Shown here piece after piece: positions 1-11,446 of a stretch of 64,000 nt of DNA. Origin of the DNA: Physella acuta (lineage: Eukaryota > Mollusca > Gastropoda > Physidae); NCBI RefSeq assembly GCF_028476545.1, contig NW_026731778.1:186001-250000 (forward strand), read 5' to 3'. The position numbers were made by a program, and so were the translations under genes. The notes under the pieces were generated by a model that did no database searches, was not told the DNA's origin, and saw only the letters and a program-made list of their open reading frames with translations. Position 1 is the first letter of the stretch. The number at the start of each line of letters is the position of its first letter.

Positions 1-30
1 AGACAGACAGACACACACACACACAGACAT
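1..30. repeat. (AGAC)n/(AC)n microsatellite
   Basis: Short AGAC and AC dinucleotide run at the left edge. The rest of 31-227 is AT-rich sequence leading to a polypyrimidine tract and acceptor AG at 226-227, so it is the end of an intron of the SLC16-type gene. Confidence 0.8.
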
Positions 31-235
31 ACGGACAAGATTGCAAAATTATGTTTTTCCGTATCAGTGAGGTGTAAAACGTCGAGATTTGTAAAAATCT
101 CGATTTTTTTTTTTTTGCACGATTACAATACTTTCTCTATACTACGTATATACGAGAAAGTAAAAATGGATTTTAAAAAAATATTTTAAGAGTAAATTAA
201 TTCAAACTTTTCTCTCTTTCCTTTCAGACTGTACA

Positions 236-3200
236 ATGGCCCAGAGTGCAGAGGTGTACATTCCAGATGGAGGCTGGGGCTGGGTCATAGTCACTTGCTC
301 TTTCCTGATCCACATGTTTGTGGTGGGGACCATGTACTCCCTCAGTGTGCTCTATGTTGCCTGGTTGGACCAGTTCGACAGTGGGAAAGGTGCAACTAGC
401 TGGATCATATCCCTGGCTGTGGCTGTCATGTTTGGGATTGGTGAGTTTGATGGGGTGGGGAAGGTGCTACCAGCTGGATCATGTTTGGGATTGGTGAGTT
501 TGATGGGGTGGGGAAGGTGCAATAGCTGGATCATGTTTGGGATTGGTGAGTTTGATGGGGTGGGGAAGGTGCAACCAGCTTGATCATGTTTGGGATTGGT
601 GAGTTTGAATTGATGGGGTGCTTGTTTCAGTTTAGCACCCCTCCTCATATATATGATAAGCAGGCTTTCACTATGATTAAGCTTTAGACATGCACACACA
701 CACACAATGGAAAAAATTTTAAAGTGTAATTTTCCAAAGTAGTCTGCGTCCTCAAGGACAACAATCTGTACTTTATGGTATCCCACAAAGTCAAATTTGG
801 AATATTTTTTTTAATTTAAAAAACTTTCCAAGGCCAAAATGGTAACTAAAATCGGGCTTAGCACTTATTATCTTACTAGAATCGGATGATTTGAAAACAG
901 GTTATTTGAAACTTAGTTTTTTAAATCTGGATAAGGTGAGTGGCATATTATCTATACCTGATAATCTAATCACACAATAACAAAAGATGTATAGCATAAG
1001 TAAGTAAGTAAGTAAAGTTCCCTTTCAAACCTTACGGTCTATGGGGCAAGTGAAGTAGAGTTCACTTGTTTCTGTGACCTCGGCATATGAAGAGATAGTG
1101 TGGTCAGCACTATGCCCAGCCGCCTTTACTTTCCCTAACATGAGTTAGGTACCCATCAGAGTTGGGTGGACTCAGGGACGGTCTACTAACGAACCCGGAT
1201 TCGAACTCGAGACTAACGGGTTAGCAGTCCAGCTCTCTACCGCTAGACCACTCCGTCCCATATAGCATAAGTGATGCCAGGAATTATTATCAACCAAAAT
1301 GCTTAGAACTATCACACTTGAACGGAAAAATTAAAAGGTTAATCAGTTTGAAAAATCCAGACCAAATATCGTGTGCCTTAGAACTTTTAGTAAAAAAAAA
1401 TATATGCTGACTCTGCCACTTTAAGTTTAGGTGTACTTTCTTCGTTTGTTTTTTTATGTTGGCTGTTCTGGGTGACGAGAATGTATCATGTAATTAAAAA
1501 AGTGCTAGAATTTAAAACTATTTTATTTTTTTTAAATAATAAAGTGCTAACAATGAAATCAAATAAGCTGTACAATAAAGGAGAAGTTTAAAATGCCAAC
1601 ACTTGGCTAGAAAACTTTACAAACAGGAGTGTTGTTAAAGATGCTATACCAGGGGTCGGCAACCTTTTGAAGCGGAGGAGCCAAAAGTTACAATTTTCAA
1701 AATTTCCTTGGTTTCAAAGAGCCACTAACATTTTTTTATTTCAAATATTTCATTTTTTGATTAAGATTATTAGTATTTGTGCAAGGAGCTGGAGAGCCGC
1801 ATCTTGCTATCAAAAGAGCCGCATGCGGCTCGCGAGCCGCAGGTTGCCGACCCCTGTGCTATACCAGTAGTTAATATTTAAAGTGCATATGCATGTTTAG
1901 AGCTGAAAAGCAATGCTTTCTTCTGTGTGACCACATTCTTATGTTTCTAAATATACCAAGTTATCATAAGGCAGTGATTAGCATGATTACAGGGCTCTTT
2001 TGAACTTATATATAAAAACAATTTTATTTATACACATGTGAGCTTTTAAAATAAACAAAAACAAGTTTTAACCCATTTTTTTGTTTGTTTCTACAGGTCC
2101 AATCCCTGGTTTTTTGAGTAAAAAGATAGGAAACAGGGCTGTTGTTGTGGTTGGAAGCATAGTGATGTCCCTTGGATTCTTTGTCAGTTTCTTTGCCATG
2201 AATGTTTATTATTTGGTTATAACTATTGGGGTAGTTGCAGGTATGTATTTCTATAAAAGAAATTCTTATATTATGTATTGGTTATTTTTTTTGTGTGTAT
2301 ATATATATATATATACTTTAAATATGTGCATATTTAATAATGTAAGTATTTTGTTGACAAACATCTATTGAAATAAATTTTCAGGAACCGGTGCTGGCTG
2401 CTGTTATCTCCCTTCAGTTTCCATGGTGGCTATGTATTTCACCACAAAGAGATCAATAGCCATGGGAATTTCAGCCTCTGGACTAGGAGCAGGGGCATTT
2501 TTTATGGCCCCATTTCTGAACTGGATTGTTGACTTTTATGGCTGGCGGGGGTGCATGTTGATACTCTCAGGGATATCGTTGAACATGTGCGTGCTTGGTG
2601 CCTTAATGCGACCACTGGAGAAAGCCCCCAGATTCAGGAACTGTCACATGATTAAAGACACGGATGTCATCTCCATACAGGAATCTCCGACTCTGCCTAG
2701 AAAAAGCTTGGGCATGGGAGATTGTGGTCTGTCTGCTGAAGATTTGAAGAAATGTGAGGAGAAGTGTGAAGAGATGTGTAGAGACAGACAGGTGAACAGC
2801 CTGATTAGGACGTGCAGGAAACCAAATATTCATGTCTATTGCAACTTGCCAGCCAGAGAAATGAACCCGGGTATGGCACCTATAGCCTATAACTTCCCCG
2901 CCCATCCGGTGGTTGTACATCATACAGATTTACCCCACAAAAAGGGGGAGAAGGAAGAATTACCATTGACCACAGGGCCGCAGTCAAACTGTGAACTCTT
3001 CTCTGTGAAAACACAAAGCCTAGATAGGTACAAGCATCCATCTTGTCTCCATGAAGAAAAATTGCTCAGTCTTTTGAATGACCAAGATTTTGTTGAGTTT
3101 GACAGGTCGAACCTTCTAGGCAAAACCAAAGGAAGTAGTTTAGAAATTCTAAACTCATTAAAACATTCATCTGTTCATTCCAAAAAACTTTATAAAAGTG

Positions 3201-5753
3201 AAATTGAGCTCCGGCCAAGGACTACAGATAAAGCTTATAAAAGTTTATATCCATACCCATCACTTAACGGCATGCAAATGATGCTATCTGGTAGTGTGAG
3301 TAGCCTTGTGTTCATGGATACAGCATTTAAGGAGTCATCTTCTAAACAAAGTGTTTACAGTAGAAACACATCAAGTCACCTGCAACAAAATTTAGTTTCT
3401 TCTTCTCTCTTGTCATTAACAAATATTGAGGAAGCTGCAGCAGAGGATGAAGGTAAGCTTGTACTTTTTTTTAATATACTTTTTTTACTTATAAAACTCA
3501 CATGAGTCATCTTATTGAATACAATCATAAATGAACTATATTTTTCATCAATTAATTTTACATTTAGAAATGCTGAATATATCTGCAAAATTCACAAAGT
3601 ATTGCCCTATTTATAATCAAAGTAATTTCTGGTTCCCACTTTAGTAATGTAACTTGGAGAAAATTAGAAATAAAGCTAGATAAGCTAGAAGATCTGTTTC
3701 CTAAATGTGTAAATATACCATGGTAACTTCTGTAATATTAAGTCTAAATACTTTATAGATAACTTGAATATTAATCATATTGTAAGCAAAATAAATATGA
3801 ACAATCTTTTTGTTTCCTAGAGATCCAAGTGCAGTCTTGTTGTAACAAAGTAACAGCTTCACTTCAAACCTACCTGAAGCTGTTGCAGAATCCTACCTTT
3901 CTATTGTTCGGCATCAGCAATTTTTTGACAAATCTATCCTTTTTCATGCCTGTCTTGTACATGGTTGACCGTGCGCTAGATAGTGGGTAAGTAAAAAATA
4001 ATATTATATGCCCTAAATGAGGCCTGATAATATAGTACAATCAAATTACAAGTATATGCAAGAAATGACATTTCAACTCATTTTCTTTATTTAAATTTAT
4101 TTTAAAAATCAATTAAGAAGTTGATTGATTCTTGAGAATTTTTAAAAACAATATACTCCAATTTTCTAGAAATTCCCAATTTGGCCATATTAGTAACATA
4201 TTGAAGTGTCATAAGATACTTTTTCAAGTGTTTTTATAAATACATTTTGAAAATGTTATAAGTTATAAAAATGTATTTTTATTATTATAAAATTTATAAA
4301 TCTAAATACCATTTTTTTCCCATGTTAATATAATTTGTTGAGTTTTGCTCATTAATGGTGAATGGATTTTATTGTTTTCATTAATTTAAACACTTTTTTA
4401 TGTTTCATGAGTGTTTTATGTTTATTTTTTTTAATTTGGCAAAATTGTGCAAAATTTGCAGTTATATTTTCACAATTTAATATTTGAATTGATTTTGTTT
4501 TTAGAATAGAAAAAAGTGAAGCAGCAATGCTCATATCCCTGTACGGTGCTGGCAACATATTTGGCAAGCTTTTCTTTGGCTGGTTGGCGGACCGTGAACT
4601 CCTGGACAGGCTGTTCTACTACATAGCTTGCCTCACAGTGTGTGGGGTTTCAACGTGTGTCAGCCCTGTCTGTGGCTCAAGTCATGAGCTGCACAGTGTG
4701 TATGCATTTGTGTTTGGTTGTTTTATAGGTAAGCTGTAAAATATTTTTTGTTTGCTTCTTTATTGTAGGTTTTTCTTATCCATATGATTTTTATTTACTT
4801 TCTTGTCTTCTATAACTACTATAAAATTTAACTTGTAGTAATTTACTCAAAATGTACGCAGTTTAACAAAATTAAAAAAAAAAGAAACTAACAATTTTAT
4901 TTTCAAACAGGGGCCTATGCCACATTGGTTCCAATAGTGACTGTGGATTTAATGGGTGTCTCTGTTGTAGCTGAAGCTTTTGGTCTTTTGTTAAGTTTCA
5001 TGGGTATAGCAACAGCCTTTGGTACTCCAGTTGCCGGTAAGTGTTGAGTTGTCATAAGCTTATACAACACACATGTGTATAAATCTGCTAAAGAGAAACA
5101 CATGAGAGTGAGACAGGTTGGAAGGGGGGGGGGGGGGTTAACAAGTGTAAACAAATAGATAAGAAGTTTGTCTTTGTTATATTATAAAATTGGGTTGGTG
5201 TAGTTGAGTCAGTAAAGCTCATAGTTACTAAACCAAAAAGTCTCGTGTTCGATGAGGCTCAATAGCTGAGGACAGCAACTCTTCTAGAAGAGACAAACCC
5301 AAAATCAAGCAACTGCGGCCTTGTAGATTGTTCTTGGTTGGACAAAGGCTATGGAAGCAAATCCAAAAAGAAAAGCAGGCTGAAATCGGAGTCAACTACC
5401 TCAGTGGCACATAACCAGTTGACAAATATGCTTAATTGTGTTGGCGGAGTAGGGAATCCCTTCCAACACTAAAATTAAGAAAAAATAAGATTATAATTTG
5501 AGAAGTTATTGCACTGAAAATTGCTAAATTTTTTAAAGTTTTAAATAAACTTGCCACCTGTTTTTTCAAACTGTAATACATATCAAAACTTTAATTTAAA
5601 TTGAAATTTACAAATTTTTCCTCAGGTTGGATATTTGACTGGACAGGAAGCTACACAGTATCTTTTATTTTGCATGGTGTTTTTATTCTGGTCAGTGCCT
5701 TCATGCTTATCCCCCTTCTGGTGCTAAAAAGATCCCAAAAGGCATCAAAGTGA
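236..5753 (+). CDS. Monocarboxylate transporter-like protein (SLC16 family, MFS), 7 coding exons
   Basis: Coding exons: 236-440, 2097-2240, 2385-3452, 3821-3986, 4505-4728, 4911-5036, 5626-5753; 2061 nt, 686 aa. An acceptor at 226-227 shows that the 5' UTR starts in an exon further left. The start is chosen because the SLC16 signature (DGGWGWVIV, about residues 11-19) follows at once and leads into TM1. Exons 2-3 give TM2-6, including the conserved YFTTKRSIAMGISASG stretch. A long hydrophilic loop, about residues 200-485, lies between TM6 and TM7 and is nearly all in exon 3. Exons 4-7 give TM7-12 (SLYGAGNIFGKLFFGW, then AGWIFDWTGSY). Known for the family: proton-linked or facilitated transport of monocarboxylates or related solutes across the plasma membrane. 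The substrate cannot be read from sequence. The long loop and divergence suggest an invertebrate MCT rather than a lactate carrier with basigin partner. Exon 1 is followed by three extra copies of its 5' splice site. Confidence 0.92.
388..605 (+). repeat. Tandem repeat (about 53 bp, about 4 units) duplicating an exon end and its 5' splice site
   Basis: The block ending in ATGTTTGGGATTG|GTGAGTTTGA recurs with donors at 440/441, 493/494, 545/546 and 598/599 (spacings 53, 52 and 53 bp). The first copy is the real end of the transporter's first coding exon. The following copies lie in the intron. Each still has a good GTGAGT donor. Confidence 0.9.
1002..1260 (-). mobile_element. tRNA-derived SINE, family 1, full-length copy
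   Basis: Read on the minus strand it starts with a tRNA-like head with A-box-like TGGTCTAGCGGTAGAG and B-box-like GTTCGAATCC. An unrelated body follows (GAGTCCACCCAACTCTGATG, then AAAGTAAAGGCGGCTGGGCA), ending in a TTACT-type simple tail. It is flanked by a 12-bp direct repeat, TATAGCATAAGT, at 990-1001 and 1261-1272, which is the target-site duplication. It lies in the first intron of the transporter gene. Near-identical copies occur at 31313-31574 and elsewhere. Confidence 0.9.
1650..1856. mobile_element. hAT-type MITE, 207 bp
   Basis: The ends are inverted repeats CAGGGGTCGGCAACCT and AGGTTGCCGACCCCTG. The flanks carry an exact 8-bp direct repeat TGCTATAC at 1642-1649 and 1857-1864. Eight-base duplications and CAGGGGT-type ends are typical of hAT elements. 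There is no coding sequence inside. It sits in the intron between coding exons 1 and 2 of the transporter. Confidence 0.92.
5037..5625 (+). other. Last intron of the transporter gene, with a G14 run and a SINE
   Basis: Intron between coding exons 6 and 7. It holds a G homopolymer at 5124-5137 and a full-length SINE of the second family at 5192-5469. No coding potential was seen. Confidence 0.85.
5192..5469 (+). mobile_element. tRNA-derived SINE, family 2
   Basis: The head (GTTGGTGTAGTTGAGTCAGT, then GTGTTCGAT as a B-box) and the following CAATAGCTGAGGACAGCA differ from family 1 but match a partial copy at 11920-12020. A 7-bp direct repeat TAAAATT flanks it at 5185-5191 and 5470-5476. The body holds an ACTGCGGCCTTGTAG stretch and ends near TTCCAACAC. 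The family name is not known to me. Confidence 0.75.
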
Positions 5754-6507
5754 TTAAACAGTTATTCGCAGATTAAAGATTGAATGCTTATTTGTGACAG
5801 GATTCATTGATTTGATCAATCTAAATGTGGTTTTATTATCAATCTGCTACCTCTTGCTAGATATTATTTTATCAAATTCATTTATACTATTTTAATAACT
5901 AATGTTGTAAATATATAATTAAATTCAAAGAATTGTAGGTTTTTAAAGTTATTACAATATATATATAATGGCTTGGTAGTTTGTCATTCCGTCACTCATT
6001 GGTATGAGACCCAGAGCTTCATCTGCATGTGTGAAGGTGAGAATTTTGTGGGGATGGTCTTGGTCTTTGTAAATTACCAGGGAAACACTCAGTGGTTCCT
6101 AATTTAAACTTTGGAAAGGTCTCTGTTAGTGCCCATGGGGCAAAGAGATCTGGCCAGTACATCACATTTCATGCATACATATATAGAGAGAGAAAGAGAG
6201 AGGGATTGCTAGATAAATATATAAAGATACAGATATATATCAATATTTGTAGGCAGACTAGATTTTGCCTCATTAAAATTCCACAAGGGATATGGAGAAC
6301 TACCCCCTTCTCTGCTAAGTCACTGTAACTTGGTAGCTGATTTGTGCAATGTAACATAGCAGTTATTATTCATGTTTTTAATGTGTGTGAATCATGAAGA
6401 ACATACTAGCGTCTCTTTTGATGTATTAGGAAAGAAAGTCCAACACCACACAGAGCTAGAATGTGTCTAAGATTAAGAAACGTTACCCACTGAGAAAACA
6501 GCTAGAC
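5754..6507 (+). other. Probable 3' UTR and downstream flank of the transporter gene
   Basis: AT-rich, with no coding signal. It includes a short GA-rich microsatellite near 6183-6203. A polyadenylation signal cannot be chosen with confidence. Candidates include AATAAA at 8367-8372, beyond the hAT insertion. Confidence 0.5.
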
Positions 6508-8259
6508 CAGTGGTTCCCAACCTTTTTCGAGTGGCGACCCCCTTTTATAAAAAGTAAGTGACCCGCGACCCCCATAGAATTAAAAAGCCGAAATTAGTAT
6601 GGAAATTAATAAGCACTAAAATAAGATTTTCTAGTAGACTTTCAATATGAACTACTCTTGATAACTGTTTTAATAGCATGAGTAAAATTGCATACTATTC
6701 ACTAAACCTTCGTGGTTAACTTTTTAATTACATTTTTTTTTTGTTAACGCCAACCTATATCATTATAATTATCTTAATTTTGTTTTTAATCGAAGAATAG
6801 TGTTGAAAATATATTCTCGAAAAGTCAATCAATCGTATGTTTGGGTACGAATGGTGAATACTACACCAAAATTGTGTCTGCAGTTTTTCATCTTACTCGG
6901 AATCATTCTGCAAATAAAAGAACTCATCTTGTAATTCAACGAGAATGCTGGCAACATCAAGGGAAGAAGAGAATAGGTAATGCGTAAATGCAGATTCTTC
7001 TTTTTTTCAGCTCAGAGAAATAGCGATGCAGTCCGTTTTCAAGAGATTCAAGATGTCCAGAAATAGCTTCTTTCGAAATTTTAAATAACTCAAATTTACA
7101 ATATTTCCAAGATTTATTTTATTCGCCGATTTTGCAGTTTTGATAAAAGTGCCCCGAGATTATCATGGAAAGTTATAATATCCGTTCATTTTACCTGAAG
7201 CTTCAGGTTAAGCTTATCTTGATGTTCGAACACATCTGCTAGGTATGGTACTCTCTCTAACCACCACTCTATGTCGTTTTAAGTATACCAAAAAGTCATG
7301 TTTCCTTTGCACTTCCAAGAACAATTTGATTTCAGATTTCAATAAAAAACACAATTTACAACATTTCGTTTGACAGCCAGCGTACTGTAGTTTAGAAGAG
7401 TAGAACCTCGTGATCTATATTAATGTTTTTTTCTCAGTTCTTTGAAGGCTCCAGATTTTATATAATTTACGCCTTATACTAGCAATGAACTCTTGATGTC
7501 AATTGGTTAGGGTAGTGGTTAGGGAGCTAAATCTTTTCTGTTTTCTGAAAGCCCGATTTTGAGCTAAACATAGATGGCGCGCCATCCGTACAAACCCCCA
7601 CAGCCGTTCTAACCCATTTTAATCATCCAGTTTCAAAAAAGGTATTTATTTTCTCCATGTTATCTTCACAAAAGTGCAACTCTTCTTTGCTATCATCCGC
7701 ATGAATATAGACACAGACCAGCAAATGCGAACACGAACTCACGTCTGTTGATTTATCAACTTGAAAAGCAAACAATGGTGAAAGCTTAATTTCAATAAAA
7801 ATGTGTTATTTAACATTTACGTACATGAAGCGTTTGGTGAGATTTTCTCCAATTGTTTTTTTTTTTTTTTTGCTTGGCGTTTTCTATCGCGACTTCATTT
7901 GATGCTTGCACTAATGCTGGTGAAAACATCCTGTTCGATCAAGTCTCTGGCGTCTGCAACTAGCTTCTTACCGACGAAAGAACTCCATATATTTCTGGTG
8001 TGTTCCGAATGACTTGTCTCAAATAACGTTTTAGTTTTGAAGATTTCATAGATTCGTGACTGAGAACAACTTTGTACAGTGCGCTTTGTTTCTTCTCAAT
8101 TACATTTCCAGTGATGTTAATGAAGCCGAATTTCAAAAATTCTTCTAAATATTTATGTTGTGTTTCAAATTACTAAGGTTTAGTATACCAGTTGGCGACC
8201 CCCCAGAAAGACCTTCGCGACCCCCAGGGGGGTCGTGACCCCCAGGTTGGGAACCAGTG
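6508..8259 (-). mobile_element. hAT DNA transposon, 1752 bp, with decayed transposase remnant
   Basis: The ends are CAGTGGTTCCCAACCT on the left and AGGTTGGGAACCAGTG on the right, inverted with one mismatch. An exact 8-bp duplication AGCTAGAC lies at 6500-6507 and 8260-8267. The interior, read on the minus strand, shows fragments resembling the hAT transposases of the ZBED/SCAND3-like type (for example VGKKLVADARDLI, translated from about 7930-7975), but many stops interrupt it. It is non-functional as a coding unit. It interrupts the first copy of a 54-bp tandem duplication, so it arrived after that duplication or at its boundary. Confidence 0.88.
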
Positions 8260-8358
8260 AGCTAGACAATAGTGTTGTTATATGTTTTATGATTTTCAGT
8301 ACTTTGAGAAAACAGCTAGACAATAGTGTTGTTATATGTTTTATGATTTTCAGTACTT
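8260..8358. repeat. Tandem duplication, 54-bp unit
   Basis: The unit from AGCTAGACAATAGTG to CAGTACTT, with joining TGAGAAAAC, begins at 8260 and again at 8314. The matching left part of the first copy (TGAGAAAACAGCTAGAC) lies at 6491-6507, on the other side of the hAT element. Confidence 0.85.
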
Positions 8359-9599
8359 AGATGTTTAATAAAGACAATTAAAGAAAACTAAGATATTATT
8401 TACAAATCCATTTTGAAATTTTAAAAGTGTGTATAACTTAAAACATGTTTTTGATGCCAGTATCATATTTTGTAATAAATTTGGTTGAAGTCTGGGGAAA
8501 ATATTGCAAAACCCCTTTATGCTTTATTTTTTTGTAAATATGTGCATATTTTACTTTTAAAATGTCTGTTTAAAACAATTTCTTGTAAAAATATTAAGAA
8601 CCAGAATGGTAGCAATATTGCAAATAGCTGACTGTTAGAATGAAATTATAAATCAATTATAGAATTGTTAATAAAATGCAGTTATGTTATGTATTGTAGA
8701 AAAAAATTTTGTAAAGATATAAGTTCTAGTAATGTTTTTTAAACTAATAATTAAGATACTGTCATTTTGATTTAAGCCATTTTGTTTTTGAAGAGCAGCA
8801 AAGGTTAGAAACCCTAAAATTTTGTACACTACAAATGAATGTTGTAAATGAGTTGTAGAACTCATGTAAAAAATTATACGACCTTGATGCAGTTTTTAAT
8901 TTCCTTTTCAGAACAAATATTATTACCACAATAGATGTATGTAACTTATGGCCTGTTATGTAAATTAAATGCCTGTTTTGGGTTGTGCTTTAATACATCA
9001 TGCCTTAATTTTTTCACATGCACTTTTACTTAAAATAAAATAACTGTTCTGGGTTCCATAAAGATATTAAGATTTAAACAATATCTTTTACTAAACCTTT
9101 ACTTACCTTTCCAATTTAATTTCTCCAGTTTAGATAAGATAAAAATCTCATTGATTGCTTTCTCTAAAGTTAAAATATTTCAATCTTTTTTTTTGGCTAA
9201 TACACCTATGCAATGATATATGGTTTTTCAAATATGATCTAGGAAATTGAAATTATACTGGGAATTGATCAATTACTAATAATGTCAACTATGACCCAAG
9301 GTACTATTATTAAAATTGTTTAAGAAATTGTGTTTGTGTTTTGAAGCTTGTTCTCACAAAGATAATGTTCTGACTTTGCTATATATATATTACATTGGAA
9401 ATTAAAATAGTGCTCAATTGTTTAGTTGTATTTGTTACTATTATAATTATTATACATGTTGTGTGGTTTGTTTGTTTAAACACTAAACTAAAAGATTTAA
9501 CTTAAACTTTTGATACTGATTCCAACTCCAGTTATGGTGCAGCTTTATGTAGATACAGTTCCCTATTAAAAGTATTATACTCATGCTATGTAGTGGTCA

Positions 9600-9690
9600 G
9601 ATAAAAGGCTTAGGCTTGAGTCCACCCAGCTCCAGTGGTACCTCACTCATGTTAGAGAAAGTGAAAGCTGCTAGACTTGTGATGACCATA
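9600..9690 (+). mobile_element. SINE family 1 fragment
   Basis: The stretch GAGTCCACCCAGCTCC, then CTCATGTTAGAGAAAGTGAAAG, matches the family 1 body with substitutions. The head and tail are missing. Confidence 0.6.
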
Positions 9691-9765
9691 CTATTTGTTG
9701 TGAGTGGTGGTCATGGGGTCATATACCAACAATGGTTTGAGTATGTATGAAGACAGAAGCCACTA

Positions 9766-9768
<3 letters not shown>

Positions 9769-9857
<89 letters not shown>
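9769..9857. repeat. (AT)n microsatellite, about 90 bp
   Basis: Uninterrupted alternating TA. Both strands read open through it as Tyr-Ile repeats, which has no coding meaning. Confidence 0.97.
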
Positions 9858-9861
<4 letters not shown>

Positions 9862-11446
9862 TATTTGCACAGAGGCACATGAGCACACAACATGTGGTCG
9901 AGTCTGTTGTCCCCAGGCTTGAACCCCCTGTCATATATAGTCTGTCTGGCCTTGGGGGTTCAGACATGGTCAACCTAAGGTGTCAACCTTGGGTCAGAAT
10001 CCTGGGGCTGCTCACTGTGGTCATCCTCTTGCGCTATCATTTGATAGTCATGGGTAGTACCTGTCCAGATCATATCAACATGTGGGGATTTCTCTCTGGT
10101 CTGTCATTTGATAACCGTGGTACTGGCCAGGTCACAACACTCTTCCTTCATACCCCAAGTTCACAGAAATATTTGAACTCTACTACATCTGCACTATGTG
10201 AGATGTATTCTAAGCAACACATCTTAATGATTTCCTGTTCAAATAAATTGGCTAAATCATCATGAAACTTTTTGCTCTTAAAACTTTGAATTATGGAAGT
10301 GCATAATTATTTGTTTGAAATAATTTTGTAAAGTTTAAATACTGTTTACAATTCAGCTTCACACTCCTCATTAGAACAACACATTTCTTGTGTTCACTAT
10401 ATGCATTTCTTATTTAACACATTTCTTGAGCAACACCTTGTGAAAAAATATTTCCTCCTTTTTCAAATAGTTAAATTTTTCCAATATGCACATTGCTACA
10501 AAAAATATAATAGTACCTTTTAATTTTCAATAAAACCTTTTCAAGATGTCATGAAAAAATATTTAATGTATGAACCACCCAGACATCATATACAGCCATT
10601 GCAATAAAGTTACTTTTAAAAACAATAAAATAGTTTTTAAAAATGTATAATTTAAAAAAACAAGTCATTATTTCTTTCTTGGTCTCAATCTAGGTTGCCG
10701 GTTATATTGAGTTATAAAAAGCAGCTAGTAATTTTTAAAAAAACATTGAAATGCAGCACAGCCGATTCTTAGAATATTATAGACTTATCATCAAAATTAA
10801 CAAAATTCTTAATAACTTCCACAAACATTAATTCAAGCAGTACACTATTCATTCACTCAGTATTACTAAATCTAGATCTATATATTGTATGTTGCAAAAG
10901 ACATCAACTGAATTTCGGCAAGTGAGATTATTTTGGAGAGCTTTGCTATAGGTATGAGACTTAGTTATCATATTAAAATTTAATGTGATTGCTATTTTAG
11001 TAAGGAATATCAAATTGCATGTGGCTATTGTGACTAATTTGATCATCTACTTAGAATGCAACAAATGTAATTAATAAAGAAATCCATAACTAAAAAAACG
11101 ATGAACTATGTTGTCTTTTGTTGCCAGTTTGGTTAATTCTTTTAAATATTGAAGTAAAAAAATATAAAAAGTCCATGTACATAGTTTTTGCAATAAGTGG
11201 AAACACAAAACGTCTTTTTAAAAACTGATTAGGCTTAAGATTTAAAACTCTTGAGCTTTTAGGAAATAGATCTAATTTTTTTTTAAACTCTGATCTAAAT
11301 CTTGGTGAAAATCTGGACATGCAGATGCGAGGCAATTTACATTCTGCAGAAGAGTTATACTAACATTTTTCCATGCGATTATTTCAATTTTAAGATCTGT
11401 TTTTTATTTATTTATTTTTATTAATAATAAATATAAAAGCTAAACC

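Larger units (their letters stand above)
8359..11446 (+). other. Intergenic DNA between the transporter and RanGAP1
   Basis: AT-rich sequence without convincing exons. It holds a SINE fragment (about 9600-9690) and an (AT)n tract (9769-9857). A moderately GC-rich patch at 9860-10200 has no recognised homology. The last few hundred bases must contain the RanGAP1 promoter, but no TATA box or CpG island stands out. Confidence 0.6.

Noticed and set aside
2603-3129. Minus-strand open frames opposite the transporter loop exon
   Set aside because: Shadows of exon 2385-3452, with no family resemblance.
9719-10265. Open frames on both strands across the (AT)n tract
   Set aside because: They exist only because TATATA has no stop codons (Tyr-Ile repeats). 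There are no conserved residues or splice support.
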